A stretch of DNA of 64,000 bases from Anaerolineales bacterium (GTDB taxonomy: Bacteria; Chloroflexota; Anaerolineae; Anaerolineales; E44-bin32). The DNA lies in contig JARRPX010000015.1 in the NCBI GenBank assembly GCA_037382465.1, positions 18,196 to 82,195 on the forward strand, read 5' to 3'. The notes under the pieces are model-generated. The model did not search any database, had not been told where the DNA came from, and saw only the letters and a list, made by a program, of their open reading frames with translations. Shown here piece by piece: positions 8,176 to 17,810 of this stretch (position 1 is its first letter; each line of letters starts with the position of its first letter). The translations under genes and the position numbers were made by a program.

Positions 8176-9786
8176 ATGCCAAGTGTAATTCGGTACTCTG
8201 GGAGCGTAAATGAAGATCGATCTAAACGATCTGGTTTGTTGAGCTTCCTTTATTGCTGTGCGCTGCTTTTGTGTGGATTGCTGGCTACTTATTTACTTTC
8301 CCTCGCGATGAAAAGTGGTATGGGAATAAGCAGCGATTCAATTGCCTACATCGGCGTTTCCGAGCACATCGTCGCTGGGAAAGGTTTGAATTGGATCGGT
8401 GGGGATGGAACATTACAGCCAATGACACATTTTCCTCCGCTGTATCCCTTATTGCTTGCCGGGATTCAGACTGCGGGATTGAGCAGTATTGAGGCGGCAA
8501 GATGGATTAACGACCTAGCCTTTGGTGCGAATGTTTTCATGATTGGCTGGTTCATTTTCCGCATAAGTGGCAACTTCTTCGCCCCGATCGTAGGTTCTCT
8601 TTTAGCTGCGTGCTCACCGATCATGATTTCTTGGCACAGCATGGCCATGTCGGAGCCTATTTTTATCACTTTCTTGCTTGTTGGGATGGGTTTGTTGAGC
8701 AAGTACTTCGAGCGAAAAAGGGTGATTCTGCTGATTGGTGCTGGAGTGTTATTTGGTTTGCATTATCTGACCCGATATGCGGGCTTGTCAATAATTGTTG
8801 CGTCAACACTCGCTATTTTCCTTAGTCGGGCATTCAATACAAAACAGAAAATTCGATCCATTCTAATGTTTTTGCTTGTATGCATTACCCCAATGATGGT
8901 TTGGATGGTGCGCAATATGTACTTGGCAGGCAATTTCACAAATCGAAGGATACTCTGGCACCCTCCAAGTGTGTCAAAAGTGAAACACGCATTTGCGATA
9001 TTTTGGGAATGGATCGTTCCATATAAGTTCACCTACACAGTGCTATATGGAATTATTTTTAGTCTGTTGATAACGGCCATCTTTCTCGTCATCTACTATC
9101 GTAAACTAGGCAAAGAAAAATGTATAAAAAAGGTAGATCGTGCACTAAAGAATAGCTTACTCATCATTCTGATACTCTACGCCTTATGTTATTCACTCCT
9201 TATTTTGGCAACGATGACCTTTTTTGATGCGTCAACTCCAATGGACACGCGGATAACTTTACCCTTGTACATTGTCTTTTTGATCCTGATGCCCTCCGCG
9301 CTAACAATCCTTTTTCGAGGGAGAAGTAAACCACTAAAATACATCTTGTTGTGTACCTTGAGTGGACTCCTTCTGGTTTCGTATATTCACAGAAGCGTTG
9401 AACTGATTGATGTGATCAGCGTATATCCCCGCGGATATGGTTCGGAATCGAAACAGCAATTTGCAGATATCGATGAATTACGTGAACTTCCAGCTGACAC
9501 TGTAATTTATACAAACAATATCGAAGGTTTGTATTTCCAATTTAACCTGTATGGGCATCGGACTCCAATTGGATTCGATAGTGTCACGATGTTAAACAAA
9601 CCACAATATAAACAAGAGTTGACACAGATGCGGGAATTATTAGAAACCGAAAAAGCTGTATTGGTTCTATTCTTTACACATATACGAATTACACCGTCTG
9701 AATGGACAGATGGCTTGAAACTGTGGTGGGAATATCAGGGAACGGCTCTGTATGCTGCGAAGGATTTTTACGATCGGAATCCTTAG
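8176..9786 (+). CDS. Polytopic membrane glycosyltransferase, GT39/ArnT-like
   Basis: The 536-residue product has about a dozen hydrophobic spans and a long soluble C-terminal tail. The first outside loop carries DSIAYIGVSEHI and then THFPPLYPLLLA, the pattern of lipid-linked-sugar-using glycosyltransferases (PMT/ArnT/GT39-like), in which an acidic residue after the first span is catalytic. Such enzymes move sugars from polyprenyl carriers to proteins or lipids on the outer face. The ATG at 8176 has AGGAG upstream. Base composition and codon use are AT-richer than the genes on either side, suggesting transfer. The exact acceptor and sugar cannot be told. Confidence 0.72.
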   Translation: MPSVIRYSGSVNEDRSKRSGLLSFLYCCALLLCGLLATYLLSLAMKSGMGISSDSIAYIGVSEHIVAGKGLNWIGGDGTLQPMTHFPPLYPLLLAGIQTAGLSSIEAARWINDLAFGANVFMIGWFIFRISGNFFAPIVGSLLAACSPIMISWHSMAMSEPIFITFLLVGMGLLSKYFERKRVILLIGAGVLFGLHYLTRYAGLSIIVASTLAIFLSRAFNTKQKIRSILMFLLVCITPMMVWMVRNMYLAGNFTNRRILWHPPSVSKVKHAFAIFWEWIVPYKFTYTVLYGIIFSLLITAIFLVIYYRKLGKEKCIKKVDRALKNSLLIILILYALCYSLLILATMTFFDASTPMDTRITLPLYIVFLILMPSALTILFRGRSKPLKYILLCTLSGLLLVSYIHRSVELIDVISVYPRGYGSESKQQFADIDELRELPADTVIYTNNIEGLYFQFNLYGHRTPIGFDSVTMLNKPQYKQELTQMRELLETEKAVLVLFFTHIRITPSEWTDGLKLWWEYQGTALYAAKDFYDRNP

Positions 9787-9980
9787 GTGAGGCTTACCGT
9801 CGAGGTTTCAAACATTTCCCTTGTTAATGCGTGATTGTAGTATGCGACGTATCCTGTTTTACAGTTACGTGTCGCAAGATCATTTTCGGGGATATATTCG
9901 ATTGTGATTGATATATTGAGCTACTGAATCTGATCAACGATCCTCAAATCCTAAATACAAATTCATTCCCTATTTGTGAA

Positions 9981-11690
9981 TCATTCTACGGCCGGCGGCT
10001 CGATGAGAAGTCCCAATCTCGCTGCGGCCGTACAGAGATGCATCCAATCCTGCTCGCGGATGAGGATCACCGTCGGCCCGAGGGTTTCCTGTAGATAGCG
10101 GGCGGTCGATCGATTGTTCTGCAGAAATTCCAAAGTCTGCGTATCGTGCACCTGCAGGATCAGATTGCGTTCGATCCAGGCTTCCGATCCCCTTTCGGAC
10201 CAGCGCTCCAGTGCTTCGATTAACGTGGGCGGCATGTCTTTTTCAACGGCAGATTCAAGGATGGAAAGGATGTGGCTGTATTCCAAGCCCTGGTCCTTCG
10301 CGACGTCCAGCGTGGTGGGGGTGATTCGGTAGTGATAGTTGTCTTCGTCTATCGATTCCCACTTCGTAAAACGTGCAATTTGATATCGCAATGATCTCAC
10401 GGCGCGCCGTGGTACACGCAGGCGTGCGTCCGCCCATATGGACGCTGAGGCCGAACTTTCCTTGATCGTGAGCGCTGTTTCACTGTCGAAGAAGAGCGAA
10501 ACGGCCGGCGTGAGACGGAAGAACGCCGCGGCATCGTGCTCAGACAGCATTCCAAGGTCGGTTACGCCCAGCCAATGGAGTGGCCCCAGCAGCATGTACC
10601 GCAGCATTGCGCCATCGATTGCATCCCAATCGTCGAAGCCGTGCAGGATCGAACCCGTGCGTTTGTCTTTGAAATACCAGGAACTGAAGTCTCCTGCCGG
10701 ACGCTGGAAAGCCGGCTGTCGTATGCGTACGTCCTCCACGAAGCCGTCCAACCCCCACCAGGTTCCGTGGGGGATTTCCTGCATCAGTTGGAGCGCCGCA
10801 CGACGGGAAGTGCTCGGGTCGTTCGGCCAACGATCCCCCGAGCGTTCCAGGTATTCGATACCCTGCAGGTCGTTCCATTCCGTGGATCGAAGCCAGGTGA
10901 GCAGCAGAGTTTTCAGCGCCTCCGCCCGGGTGGCTTCGAGGAATGCCCGCGTGTTTTCCGGATGCGGAGCGAGCGGTTTGTCGTTAAGAATGGAGGCCTC
11001 GCGCAGAATACAGATCAAGAAATCGAGCGAATCGGGTTGCAGTAGAAATGTCGCCAGACGGCTGCGTCGCTGCTGGCTGAGTGTATCGCTCTTCTCGGGA
11101 TTTTTTCGTAGGGCTGCAAGAATCGTCGTGGCGTCATCCACGGCAGCCGATGAAGTTGCGATGCGGACGGCGGGTGTTTCTGAGGGATGGCCATACGGTT
11201 CGCGTTCGTGCCGGGACGGTTGTGGGAGTATGTGGGCCAGATCGTTGGGAATGTATGCGAACTCCATCGGGCCGGTTTCGCTGTCCCCAAAGGCGCGTGC
11301 GATCAGGCCTCGATACCACAACGATTCGAGCGGAGATGCGGGAGATCGCCATGGTTTGTCCCGATCACGGCGGGCGGCACCCATCTCGCGCAGCGGCCCA
11401 AACATGCGTATTAAATCGGAAAGCGGCGCCTGGTCTCCGTGGCGTTGGATGTAGACGAGTGTTTTGCGTACACCGGAGGGCAAAGACTGGACGATCTCTT
11501 GCGCGGTGGGCGGATCCAGCATTTGCTTGGTGAGTGATTGCGCCGCGTGGCGCGAGGAAGCGGAGGGAACGTCAAATCCCCAGAGTTCAGATATGATCCG
11601 TAGGTGACCGAGGTCATAATCTTCGAGCGTTCGCTGTAAGGTCCTCATGGCTGCAGTACGCAGTTTCGCGCTTGTCCCACTTGTCTGCAA
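9981..11690 (-). CDS. Helicase-associated-domain protein (XPB/Ssl2-N-like), no helicase core
   Basis: The 569-residue product has no Walker motifs. Its middle and C-terminal part (from about residue 370) resembles the Helicase_C_3 / XPB-Ssl2 N-terminal-like domain found in many Actinobacteria and Chloroflexi as a stand-alone helicase-associated protein; the segment RYQIARFTKWE and a helical repeat after it are the best cues. The N-terminal third looks like winged-helix repeats (KTLVYIQRHG). A TTG start at 11690 has GCGAGG just before it and lies 15 bases after the stop of the upstream kinase gene, so the two probably form an operon; ATG at 11648 is the alternative. Role unknown, possibly DNA binding. 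Confidence 0.6.
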   Translation of the reverse strand: MQTSGTSAKLRTAAMRTLQRTLEDYDLGHLRIISELWGFDVPSASSRHAAQSLTKQMLDPPTAQEIVQSLPSGVRKTLVYIQRHGDQAPLSDLIRMFGPLREMGAARRDRDKPWRSPASPLESLWYRGLIARAFGDSETGPMEFAYIPNDLAHILPQPSRHEREPYGHPSETPAVRIATSSAAVDDATTILAALRKNPEKSDTLSQQRRSRLATFLLQPDSLDFLICILREASILNDKPLAPHPENTRAFLEATRAEALKTLLLTWLRSTEWNDLQGIEYLERSGDRWPNDPSTSRRAALQLMQEIPHGTWWGLDGFVEDVRIRQPAFQRPAGDFSSWYFKDKRTGSILHGFDDWDAIDGAMLRYMLLGPLHWLGVTDLGMLSEHDAAAFFRLTPAVSLFFDSETALTIKESSASASIWADARLRVPRRAVRSLRYQIARFTKWESIDEDNYHYRITPTTLDVAKDQGLEYSHILSILESAVEKDMPPTLIEALERWSERGSEAWIERNLILQVHDTQTLEFLQNNRSTARYLQETLGPTVILIREQDWMHLCTAAARLGLLIEPPAVE

Positions 11691-11705
11691 GTGCCTCGCG
11701 CCGGG

Positions 11706-12620
11706 CTAGCGGATAATCTGGATCGCCTGCGGCAGCACGTCGACTTTCAGGCGCTGTATTTTTGAGCTGAATCCGGCGAAAACCTCACCGTCGATGTGCG
11801 CCGTGAACGGATCGTCGGACACGAGATCGAGCTGGCGAAACGAACCCAGGCGGACCGGTTCGAAGCGGCCGTGCGTGCCGCGCATCACTTCTGGTATGAG
11901 ACGGAACATCATCGGACGGGATACGTGCCGGATCATGGCGTAGTTGAAGATGCCGTCGTCCGATTTTGCTCCCGGTGCGACGTAGAAGCCACCCCCTTCG
12001 CGCGGACCGTTGCAAAGCACCAGCATGAGCACGTTTTGCTCGAACTTTTCCGTGTCCGTTGTAATGATCATATGCGGTGCGTCGTGGTTGCGCAAGATGG
12101 TTTGAATTACCGCCCACAGGTACATGCCGAAGCCTTTGATGCGGGTAATGCTGTAGGAATGGATCGTAACCGCAGCATCGAAGCCGATCCCCAGCGTGTT
12201 GTCGACAAATTCCGTACGCCCCGAATCATCCGTTACCCGACCCAGATCGATCGAACCGGTCTCGCCGGCGTAGACGCGCTGCATGGCGATCTCGGCGTCT
12301 TCCGCGATTCCGTTGTTCGAACAGAAATCATTGCCCGATCCAAGGGGCACGGCAGCCAATTTGGGACGGCTCTCGGCCGGCGTGTGCATCAATCCATTTA
12401 CGACTTCGTGAACCGTACCGTCGCCGCCGAGGGCAGCGATCACTTCAAAACCGTCCCGGCACGCTTGTTCCGCAAGCTCGGTGGCGTGTCCGGGGTATTC
12501 CGTTGCCGCCCAGGAGCCACCGCCGCTACGCTCGACGATCGACTGCAGGACCATGGCTGTGTTCCAGGCCCGGCCGCGATTGGCGTGTGGATTGAAGATC
12601 AGTTTTATTTTTGTGTCCAT
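11706..12620 (-). CDS. Diacylglycerol kinase family (YegS/DgkB-type) lipid kinase
   Basis: The 304-residue product begins with the family's KLIFNPHANRG phosphate loop, followed by the nucleotide-binding ALGGDGTVHEV and PLGSGND motifs. The C-terminal half is the beta-sandwich domain of this family. Known members phosphorylate diacylglycerol, sphingoid bases or phosphatidylglycerol-related lipids at the inner membrane face. A GAGGG ribosome-binding site precedes the ATG. It is the first gene of a probable two-gene operon with the helicase-associated-domain protein. The lipid substrate is not predictable from the sequence. Confidence 0.92.
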   Translation of the reverse strand: MDTKIKLIFNPHANRGRAWNTAMVLQSIVERSGGGSWAATEYPGHATELAEQACRDGFEVIAALGGDGTVHEVVNGLMHTPAESRPKLAAVPLGSGNDFCSNNGIAEDAEIAMQRVYAGETGSIDLGRVTDDSGRTEFVDNTLGIGFDAAVTIHSYSITRIKGFGMYLWAVIQTILRNHDAPHMIITTDTEKFEQNVLMLVLCNGPREGGGFYVAPGAKSDDGIFNYAMIRHVSRPMMFRLIPEVMRGTHGRFEPVRLGSFRQLDLVSDDPFTAHIDGEVFAGFSSKIQRLKVDVLPQAIQIIR

Positions 12621-13242
12621 GACATCGGCTCCCTCGCTGCGGTCGGAATTCGTCGTTCGTTCGTGCGGCTACCGGTCGTTATTTGGACGGCTGAGGTTAT
12701 ATCGGATAGCCAATAGTACTTTTTTTAAGCCTAACGTTCCTTGACTTATCGCGTTGTGGTTATTAAATTGAAGTTGTGCGAGCTCCAGGGCACCAATAGA
12801 TCGATTGTCTTCGTCGGCCTTGGCTAATTCCGGCTCCGTCCCTGAACCGCCAAAGAAAGAGCGTGCGTTTCAGGAAAAGATAGCGCCGACCTGCTGGAAA
12901 TATGCCCTTCCGTTAAGGTTTATCGACGATGGCGTCCCGACGAGAGCGGCAGTGTCGGGCTATCTTGAGGATGGCAGGGAGCTCGTCGGCGTTGTTCCTC
13001 ATCCGATGCTCAAGTGACTTTCTCCGATTTTTAGATCGTAAAACTCCCAATGTCCTCGGAAAATAGACCACGAACGTTACTTCACCAAGTTGGTCTTATG
13101 TTCTCAACAAGAATCAACCCTCAAGATAAATGGAGGGTGCGACGTTTCGAGAAGATTCGCGGGCAGCTTTTCTTGGCAAAATTTGGGTGATTTTTACTGA
13201 TCTCTGGGAACGCCCATTCAAATCCCGGCGGTTACGGGCGAG
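12621..13242. other. 622-base gap with no supported gene
   Basis: Only short open frames without a convincing ribosome-binding site or recognisable sequence are present (the longest about 70 codons at 12805-13017). The left end holds the upstream region of the lipid kinase gene. I found no RNA gene, strong hairpin or repeat here. It could be a decayed gene. Confidence 0.5.
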
Positions 13243-13863
13243 CTATCCTTCGAGGATGGCTTTTATTTCTCGTATCGTCTGGGCCGGTGTCTGGAAGTGG
13301 ATCGCCTGCAAACCAACGGCTCTTGCTCCAAGGATGTTCTCCGGGAAATCGTCGACGAAGACGGCTTGTTCAGGATTGACGTTCAGCCGTTCGATGGTGC
13401 GTTGGTAGATGCGTGCGTCCGGTTTTGCGATGCCGACTTCGGCCGAAATGACGATCTCATCGAACGCATCCGCGATGTGCCAAGTATTTCGCAGCACCTC
13501 TCTCAGATCCGGCCAAGCGTTGCTGAGTAACGCGGTCTTGTATCTGGGGCGTAAATCACGGATGAACTGCACCAGTTCCCAGTCCACCCGATCACCCTTC
13601 CAGAAGTCGCGTTCCAATTCCGGGCGCGCTTCAGGAGGCAGGCCGAGTTGTTCGATGACCCAGTTCCAGACGTCATCCGGGCGTGCTTCTCCGAGTGTGG
13701 CTTTGCGCCCCATCTCGCCCTCGAAAACGATTTGCGATAGTCTTCGGTCGGGCAGCCCGAGTTTCTTTTCCCAATGCGTTCTTCCGCTTTGGTCGTGCGT
13801 GCGCACGATGACGCCGCCCAGGTCCCAGATGACAGCTTTTAACATGACCCCGTCGATTTCCAT
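13243..13863 (-). CDS. HAD-superfamily hydrolase (HAD-IA, YihX-like)
   Basis: A 206-residue haloacid-dehalogenase-fold enzyme. Motif I is WDLGGVIV: the nucleophile Asp is present but the usual second Asp two residues later is Gly, as in the YihX-like group (DLGNV). Motif II is LLSNAW, motif III the Lys in GIAKPDARIY, and motif IV VDDFPEN. A helical cap lies between motifs I and II. The expected chemistry is phosphate-ester hydrolysis, although loss of the general acid may change rate or substrate. It is the last gene of the leftward operon headed by the ABC transporter, 86 bases after a double-GNAT gene, so cotranscription is plausible. ATG at 13845 is an alternative start. Confidence 0.85.
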   Translation of the reverse strand: MEIDGVMLKAVIWDLGGVIVRTHDQSGRTHWEKKLGLPDRRLSQIVFEGEMGRKATLGEARPDDVWNWVIEQLGLPPEARPELERDFWKGDRVDWELVQFIRDLRPRYKTALLSNAWPDLREVLRNTWHIADAFDEIVISAEVGIAKPDARIYQRTIERLNVNPEQAVFVDDFPENILGARAVGLQAIHFQTPAQTIREIKAILEG

Positions 13864-13949
13864 GTCAGTTATTCGCGCCGGCTTGATCGATCAGCAAGCA
13901 GATTGTATCCGAAAGTACGCCGCTTGCGATCGTGATCGGTTGGCCGCAT

Positions 13950-14975
13950 TCAGAGCGACTCGGTCGCCAGTTCAACACCGGAACGAAGTTCGAGGGCGTA
14001 CGTCAGCCGGTTGCGTTCGACGTGCATTCCCGCCCGTTTGTAGAGGCGCAGGGCGCCGGTGAGATTTTCGGCGTCCACACCCAGCCCCACGCCCTGTTTG
14101 CCGCGGCGGCGAAACTCGACAAAGGCATGCCGCAGGAGCGCCAAACCGAGTCCCCTCCGGCGCCAGGGCCTACGCACACACAATTCTCCAACCCAACCGA
14201 TCGCTGCGTCGTCGTCGGCTTCCGGTCTGCACAATGCCATGCCTGCGATTTCTTCGCCGTCGACGGCCAAAAACCACAAGGAAGGATCGAAACCGTCGCG
14301 ATTGACGAGAAAATGCAACCAGCGATCGAACCCTTGTTCAAAGGTGGTTTCTACGTAACCCCAATGATCTCGGAACGCTTCGTCGTTTGCCAGGTAAACG
14401 GCTTCAGCGTCTTTGGCGTGATTGTACGTCCGCAGGCCGATTCCCCGGGGCCAGGTTGACTCGGATAGCGGTCCGTTGAAATCGATGCGCATGCGATAGG
14501 CTCGTCGAATCAAGCGCATTCCGAAATCTTCGAACAGGCCCTGGCTCGCCTGGTGATCGCCGTATGTGCCGCAGTACATGGCGATACGATACGGTTCGGG
14601 AACGCGGTCGAAAGTGGCTTCGATGGCGCGCGCTTTGCCCCAACGAAGCATCGCCGTTCCGATACCCTGTCCTTCCCATCGAGGATCCACCCGCGCCCAG
14701 ACCCAGGGGTGAACGGGAGGGTCGAAAATTGCCCAGACTTCAACGCAGCCAACGATCGTGTCGTCCTTTGACAACACGAGGCGCGTGTCGTGTTCGAGTT
14801 CGAATCCGGGCGCCTGCCATTCGCGGCGGTATTTGGTGGGCGTGAATTCGTCCACGCCGATCATCTTCTGCGAACAACGATTGAACATGCTCACAGTTTC
14901 TTCGAGATCGTCCATCGTTGCCGGACGGACGTTGAAGCCCCTGCGTTCGAAAGCTGAAAAAGGTGTTGGCTTCAT
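13950..14975 (-). CDS. Double-domain GNAT N-acetyltransferase
   Basis: The 341-residue product contains two GNAT folds in tandem. The N-terminal copy keeps the acetyl-CoA loop WEGQGIGTAML and the C-terminal copy has WRRRGLGLALLRHA followed by the late-helix motif GVDAENLTGALRLYKR, as in mycothiol-synthase-like enzymes. Soluble. It starts 24 bases after the end of a paralogous double-GNAT gene, clearly in one operon with it and with the ABC transporter upstream. The substrate is unknown: small-amine, peptide or antibiotic acetylation are all possible. The operon context makes detoxification an attractive but unproven role. Confidence 0.9.
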   Translation of the reverse strand: MKPTPFSAFERRGFNVRPATMDDLEETVSMFNRCSQKMIGVDEFTPTKYRREWQAPGFELEHDTRLVLSKDDTIVGCVEVWAIFDPPVHPWVWARVDPRWEGQGIGTAMLRWGKARAIEATFDRVPEPYRIAMYCGTYGDHQASQGLFEDFGMRLIRRAYRMRIDFNGPLSESTWPRGIGLRTYNHAKDAEAVYLANDEAFRDHWGYVETTFEQGFDRWLHFLVNRDGFDPSLWFLAVDGEEIAGMALCRPEADDDAAIGWVGELCVRRPWRRRGLGLALLRHAFVEFRRRGKQGVGLGVDAENLTGALRLYKRAGMHVERNRLTYALELRSGVELATESL

Positions 14976-14999
14976 ATGCGCTTCTCTTTCTTGCGGTAC

Positions 15000-16040
15000 T
15001 CATCCGCGGGTCGAATCTGTCTGATCGATACTGTTCCGGTAGGTCGTATAGCGTTTCACCGACTTGTATCCGACGCTCTCGTATAACTGCAGTGCACCGT
15101 TGGGATTCCGTGTGTCGACGCCCAGACACGCTTCCTGCATGCCCATGCCCTTGAGCGAGTGCAGGGATTGGGTGAGCAGTGCACGAGCGAGACCTCGTCT
15201 GCGCCAGGGTCGGCGAACGCAGACGTTCTCCGTATAGCCGCGCTTTCGACCGTATTGTCGATTTTCGGCGTGGTCGATGAAGTTCAGAACCATCCCGGCG
15301 ACTTGATCCCCGTCCCATGCGACTTCCCACAACTCAGGTTGGAAACTGTCGCTTTTCTGCCACCATTCGTAGGCCGACTCCGACACCGGAACGTAGCCCC
15401 AATGGTCGCGGAACGCTTCGTCCATCGCTTCCCATACCAGACGGTAGTCTTCAGGTTTCACCGGGCGGATCTCCAAACCCGGGGGCAACGGTTTTCGCTC
15501 GATGTGTTCCGAAAGCGGCCGCAGCATGTCGTAATCGAATCGGATTGGCCGGTAGCCGTGCGATTCCAGCATCGTCATCGAACTGGTGTCGCTGTCCGCA
15601 GCCCAGGTCTGGAAAAACCGTGGACCGTTCGAACGATGGCTCTTTGCGAGCGTGCGCAAGCGTTGCTGTGCGAACTGAAGCAGCGCGGTGCCGATTCCCA
15701 TGTGGCGCCAGCGCGGCAGGACGTGTCCGATGTGATGGTAGATGCGCGGTCCCGGCTCTTCCTGATTCCAATGAACCCGGACGAAGGCAAGGGCATCACC
15801 CGCCGCTTCTGCGATCAGCACGTTCTTGAAGGGATTGAAATGATCGAGGTACGCAAAGGTGCGCGCGGCATCCTCCTCACTCCAACGAAAATCGATAGCC
15901 TCGACGTCGTAGCAACGCTGCGTGATGTCCGCGATGATGGCGATGTCATTCTCGCCGCGATAGAGCCGGTAGCGCACATCCACCTGCATGGGAAATGTGC
16001 TTCTCTCTATGGGTTTTCTCTGTACGTGTTCCTGCAACAT
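15000..16040 (-). CDS. Double-domain GNAT N-acetyltransferase (paralogue)
   Basis: A 346-residue protein with the same two-GNAT architecture as its downstream neighbour. The first domain has WRHMGIGTALLQFA and the second WRRRGLARALLTQS with GVDTRNPNGALQLYE near the end. The two proteins share the C-terminal fold most strongly, indicating an old tandem duplication. The ATG at 16040 has AGAGG eight bases upstream; ATG at 15989 is also possible and closer to the usual family start. It begins 27 bases after the ABC permease gene, so all are probably on one transcript. Substrate unknown. Confidence 0.9.
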   Translation of the reverse strand: MLQEHVQRKPIERSTFPMQVDVRYRLYRGENDIAIIADITQRCYDVEAIDFRWSEEDAARTFAYLDHFNPFKNVLIAEAAGDALAFVRVHWNQEEPGPRIYHHIGHVLPRWRHMGIGTALLQFAQQRLRTLAKSHRSNGPRFFQTWAADSDTSSMTMLESHGYRPIRFDYDMLRPLSEHIERKPLPPGLEIRPVKPEDYRLVWEAMDEAFRDHWGYVPVSESAYEWWQKSDSFQPELWEVAWDGDQVAGMVLNFIDHAENRQYGRKRGYTENVCVRRPWRRRGLARALLTQSLHSLKGMGMQEACLGVDTRNPNGALQLYESVGYKSVKRYTTYRNSIDQTDSTRG

Positions 16041-16067
16041 ATTTCTACCTCTTCAATGTAACTTGAA

Positions 16068-16895
16068 TCATCCATCTCGGCTCAGTTTCCCGGTGCGTTT
16101 TGCGTAGCGTTCGGCTACACGGAAGATCTGTAGACCCATGGGAATGGCGATCACACCGATGAGCAGCGCCGGCCAGATATCCGACCACAAGCTGCCGAGT
16201 GCGGTGCCATCGAGCATGGCGGAACGCACCCCCTGCAGCACGTACGTCGCAGGCGAGAAGACCGCCGCTTTCTGCAGCAGATCCGGGAGCACGTCGATCG
16301 GGTAGTAGACCCCGGAGATGAGCAGCAGTGTGGCGATGATCACGTGCGTCATCTGCGCGCCGCGCTCCGGAAAGAGCAGCGGCAAAATCGAGCCGACGAT
16401 CCCCACACCGATGAACGAGAGACTGCCGGAAAGCAGTACGACAGTTGCGCCGAAGATGTTGGCCTGGGCGAGGTTGATGTCGAAAAGCTCAACTGTCACC
16501 AGCAAGATGACGCTCGTGAATAAAAAACTGTACACGACGGCGAACATCGTCTGCCCGGTCATGTGCGTGATGCGGCGGATTGGGGCCATGAGGGTGTACT
16601 CGATCGTGCCCTCCCAGCGTTCCAGTCCAATGATGTCGGTGATCCAGTAAAAGATCGTCGCCAGATAGCGCCATACGAGTGTCCCGATCACCAGGTACAG
16701 TACGAGGAAACGCCCGTCAACACCTTCGCCGCCCACCTGTTCCATGCCCATGCCGATGTAACTCACCGACAGGCTGTTGGTGATCGAATAGGTCATCCAG
16801 ACCATCTCCCAGGACCAGTAGCGTTTCACCAGATAGATGTTGCGCTCCACAAATGCGTAGGAAGCTCTCATTTCTTGAAATGCTGACGATACCAT
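16068..16895 (-). CDS. ABC-2 type transporter permease
   Basis: The 275-residue product has six hydrophobic spans arranged as in ABC-2 family permeases (DrrB/NodJ-like), with the typical VYYPIDVLPDLLQ segment before the last spans and FSPATYVLQGVRSAML after it. It would form the membrane channel for the ATPase encoded just upstream (50-base spacing). This family exports drugs, polysaccharides or peptides. Next to acetyltransferases and behind an attenuator-like leader, drug or toxin efflux is the most natural guess, but the substrate cannot be read from sequence. Confidence 0.9.
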   Translation of the reverse strand: MVSSAFQEMRASYAFVERNIYLVKRYWSWEMVWMTYSITNSLSVSYIGMGMEQVGGEGVDGRFLVLYLVIGTLVWRYLATIFYWITDIIGLERWEGTIEYTLMAPIRRITHMTGQTMFAVVYSFLFTSVILLVTVELFDINLAQANIFGATVVLLSGSLSFIGVGIVGSILPLLFPERGAQMTHVIIATLLLISGVYYPIDVLPDLLQKAAVFSPATYVLQGVRSAMLDGTALGSLWSDIWPALLIGVIAIPMGLQIFRVAERYAKRTGKLSRDG

Positions 16896-16945
16896 TTTTG
16901 CTTTGCCTCCTTGATTGCTTCGTTGCGGACAAAGGCGGGCGTCTC

Positions 16946-17785
16946 TCAGTCCACCTTTGTCCCATTTCCGTTCGGTTTGGCCAGCTTCTTCCCCGTGAGT
17001 TCGAGGAACACGTCCTCCAGGGTCGGTTCGTGGCCGTTGGTCGCCTTGACCAGCTTCTTCAATCGAGCCGGCGTGTCCATGGCCACGACCTTGCCCAGAT
17101 CCATGATGGCGATGCGATCACACAGTTTGTCCGCCTCGAGCATGTCGTGCGTCGTCAGCAAGATCGTCGTGCCGTCCTGATCGCGCACTTCACGTACCAG
17201 GGCCTGAACCTCACGTTTGGAGTGTGGATCCAACCCGGTGGTCGGTTCGTCGAGCAGCAGGATGGCCGGCCGGGTGAGCAAGGCGCGCGCGATGGCGACT
17301 TTCTGCTGCATACCGCGCGACATTTCCTCGATCGGTTTTCCGGCGGATTCACGCTCGAGGCCCAGACGCTCCAGGAGTTCAAGCGCACGCTGGCGGGCTT
17401 TACGATTGTTCAAACCGTAGAGATGCGCGGCGTAGCTCAAGTTCTCCATCGGGGACAATTTTTTGAAGAATGCCGCCTCGACGGATACCCGATTGATCAA
17501 GCGTTGGACTTTGATCGGTTCTCGGACGACATCGTACCCCAGAATGGTCACATCGCCGCCGTCCGGCAAGAGCAGCGTGGCGATCACGCGCACCAACGTG
17601 GATTTGCCGGAACCATTCGGTCCCAGGACGCCGAAGATCTCGCCTCGTTTCACTTGAAAGGAGACGTGATCGACGGCCACGGTCGCGCCGTCCTGGCCGT
17701 TTTTCTCCTTGCGGCGCCAGAGAAGAAGGTTGGGTTTGTTGAAAATCTTGTATGCGTTCCGGACATCAATCGCTTTTTGATTCAC
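16946..17785 (-). CDS. ABC transporter ATP-binding protein
   Basis: A 279-residue nucleotide-binding subunit. It has Walker A GPNGSGKST, the signature SRGMQQKVAIARAL, Walker B ILLLDEPTTGLDP and the switch His in LTTHDM. The N-terminal insertion with basic residues (LLLWRRKEKNG) and the C-terminal DVFLELTGKKL element are as in DrrA/CcmA-type exporters. The start is GTG at 17785, with AAAGGAG upstream. It pairs with the permease downstream. The gene is preceded by an unusual leader with a small ORF, a terminator and a second hairpin. Confidence 0.94.
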   Translation of the reverse strand: MNQKAIDVRNAYKIFNKPNLLLWRRKEKNGQDGATVAVDHVSFQVKRGEIFGVLGPNGSGKSTLVRVIATLLLPDGGDVTILGYDVVREPIKVQRLINRVSVEAAFFKKLSPMENLSYAAHLYGLNNRKARQRALELLERLGLERESAGKPIEEMSRGMQQKVAIARALLTRPAILLLDEPTTGLDPHSKREVQALVREVRDQDGTTILLTTHDMLEADKLCDRIAIMDLGKVVAMDTPARLKKLVKATNGHEPTLEDVFLELTGKKLAKPNGNGTKVD

Positions 17786-17810
17786 CGAGATTCTCCTTTA
17801 TAAACAAATC

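Noticed and set aside
12805..13017. 70-codon open frame in the gap
   Set aside because: No ribosome-binding site, no recognisable sequence and no conserved-looking ends.
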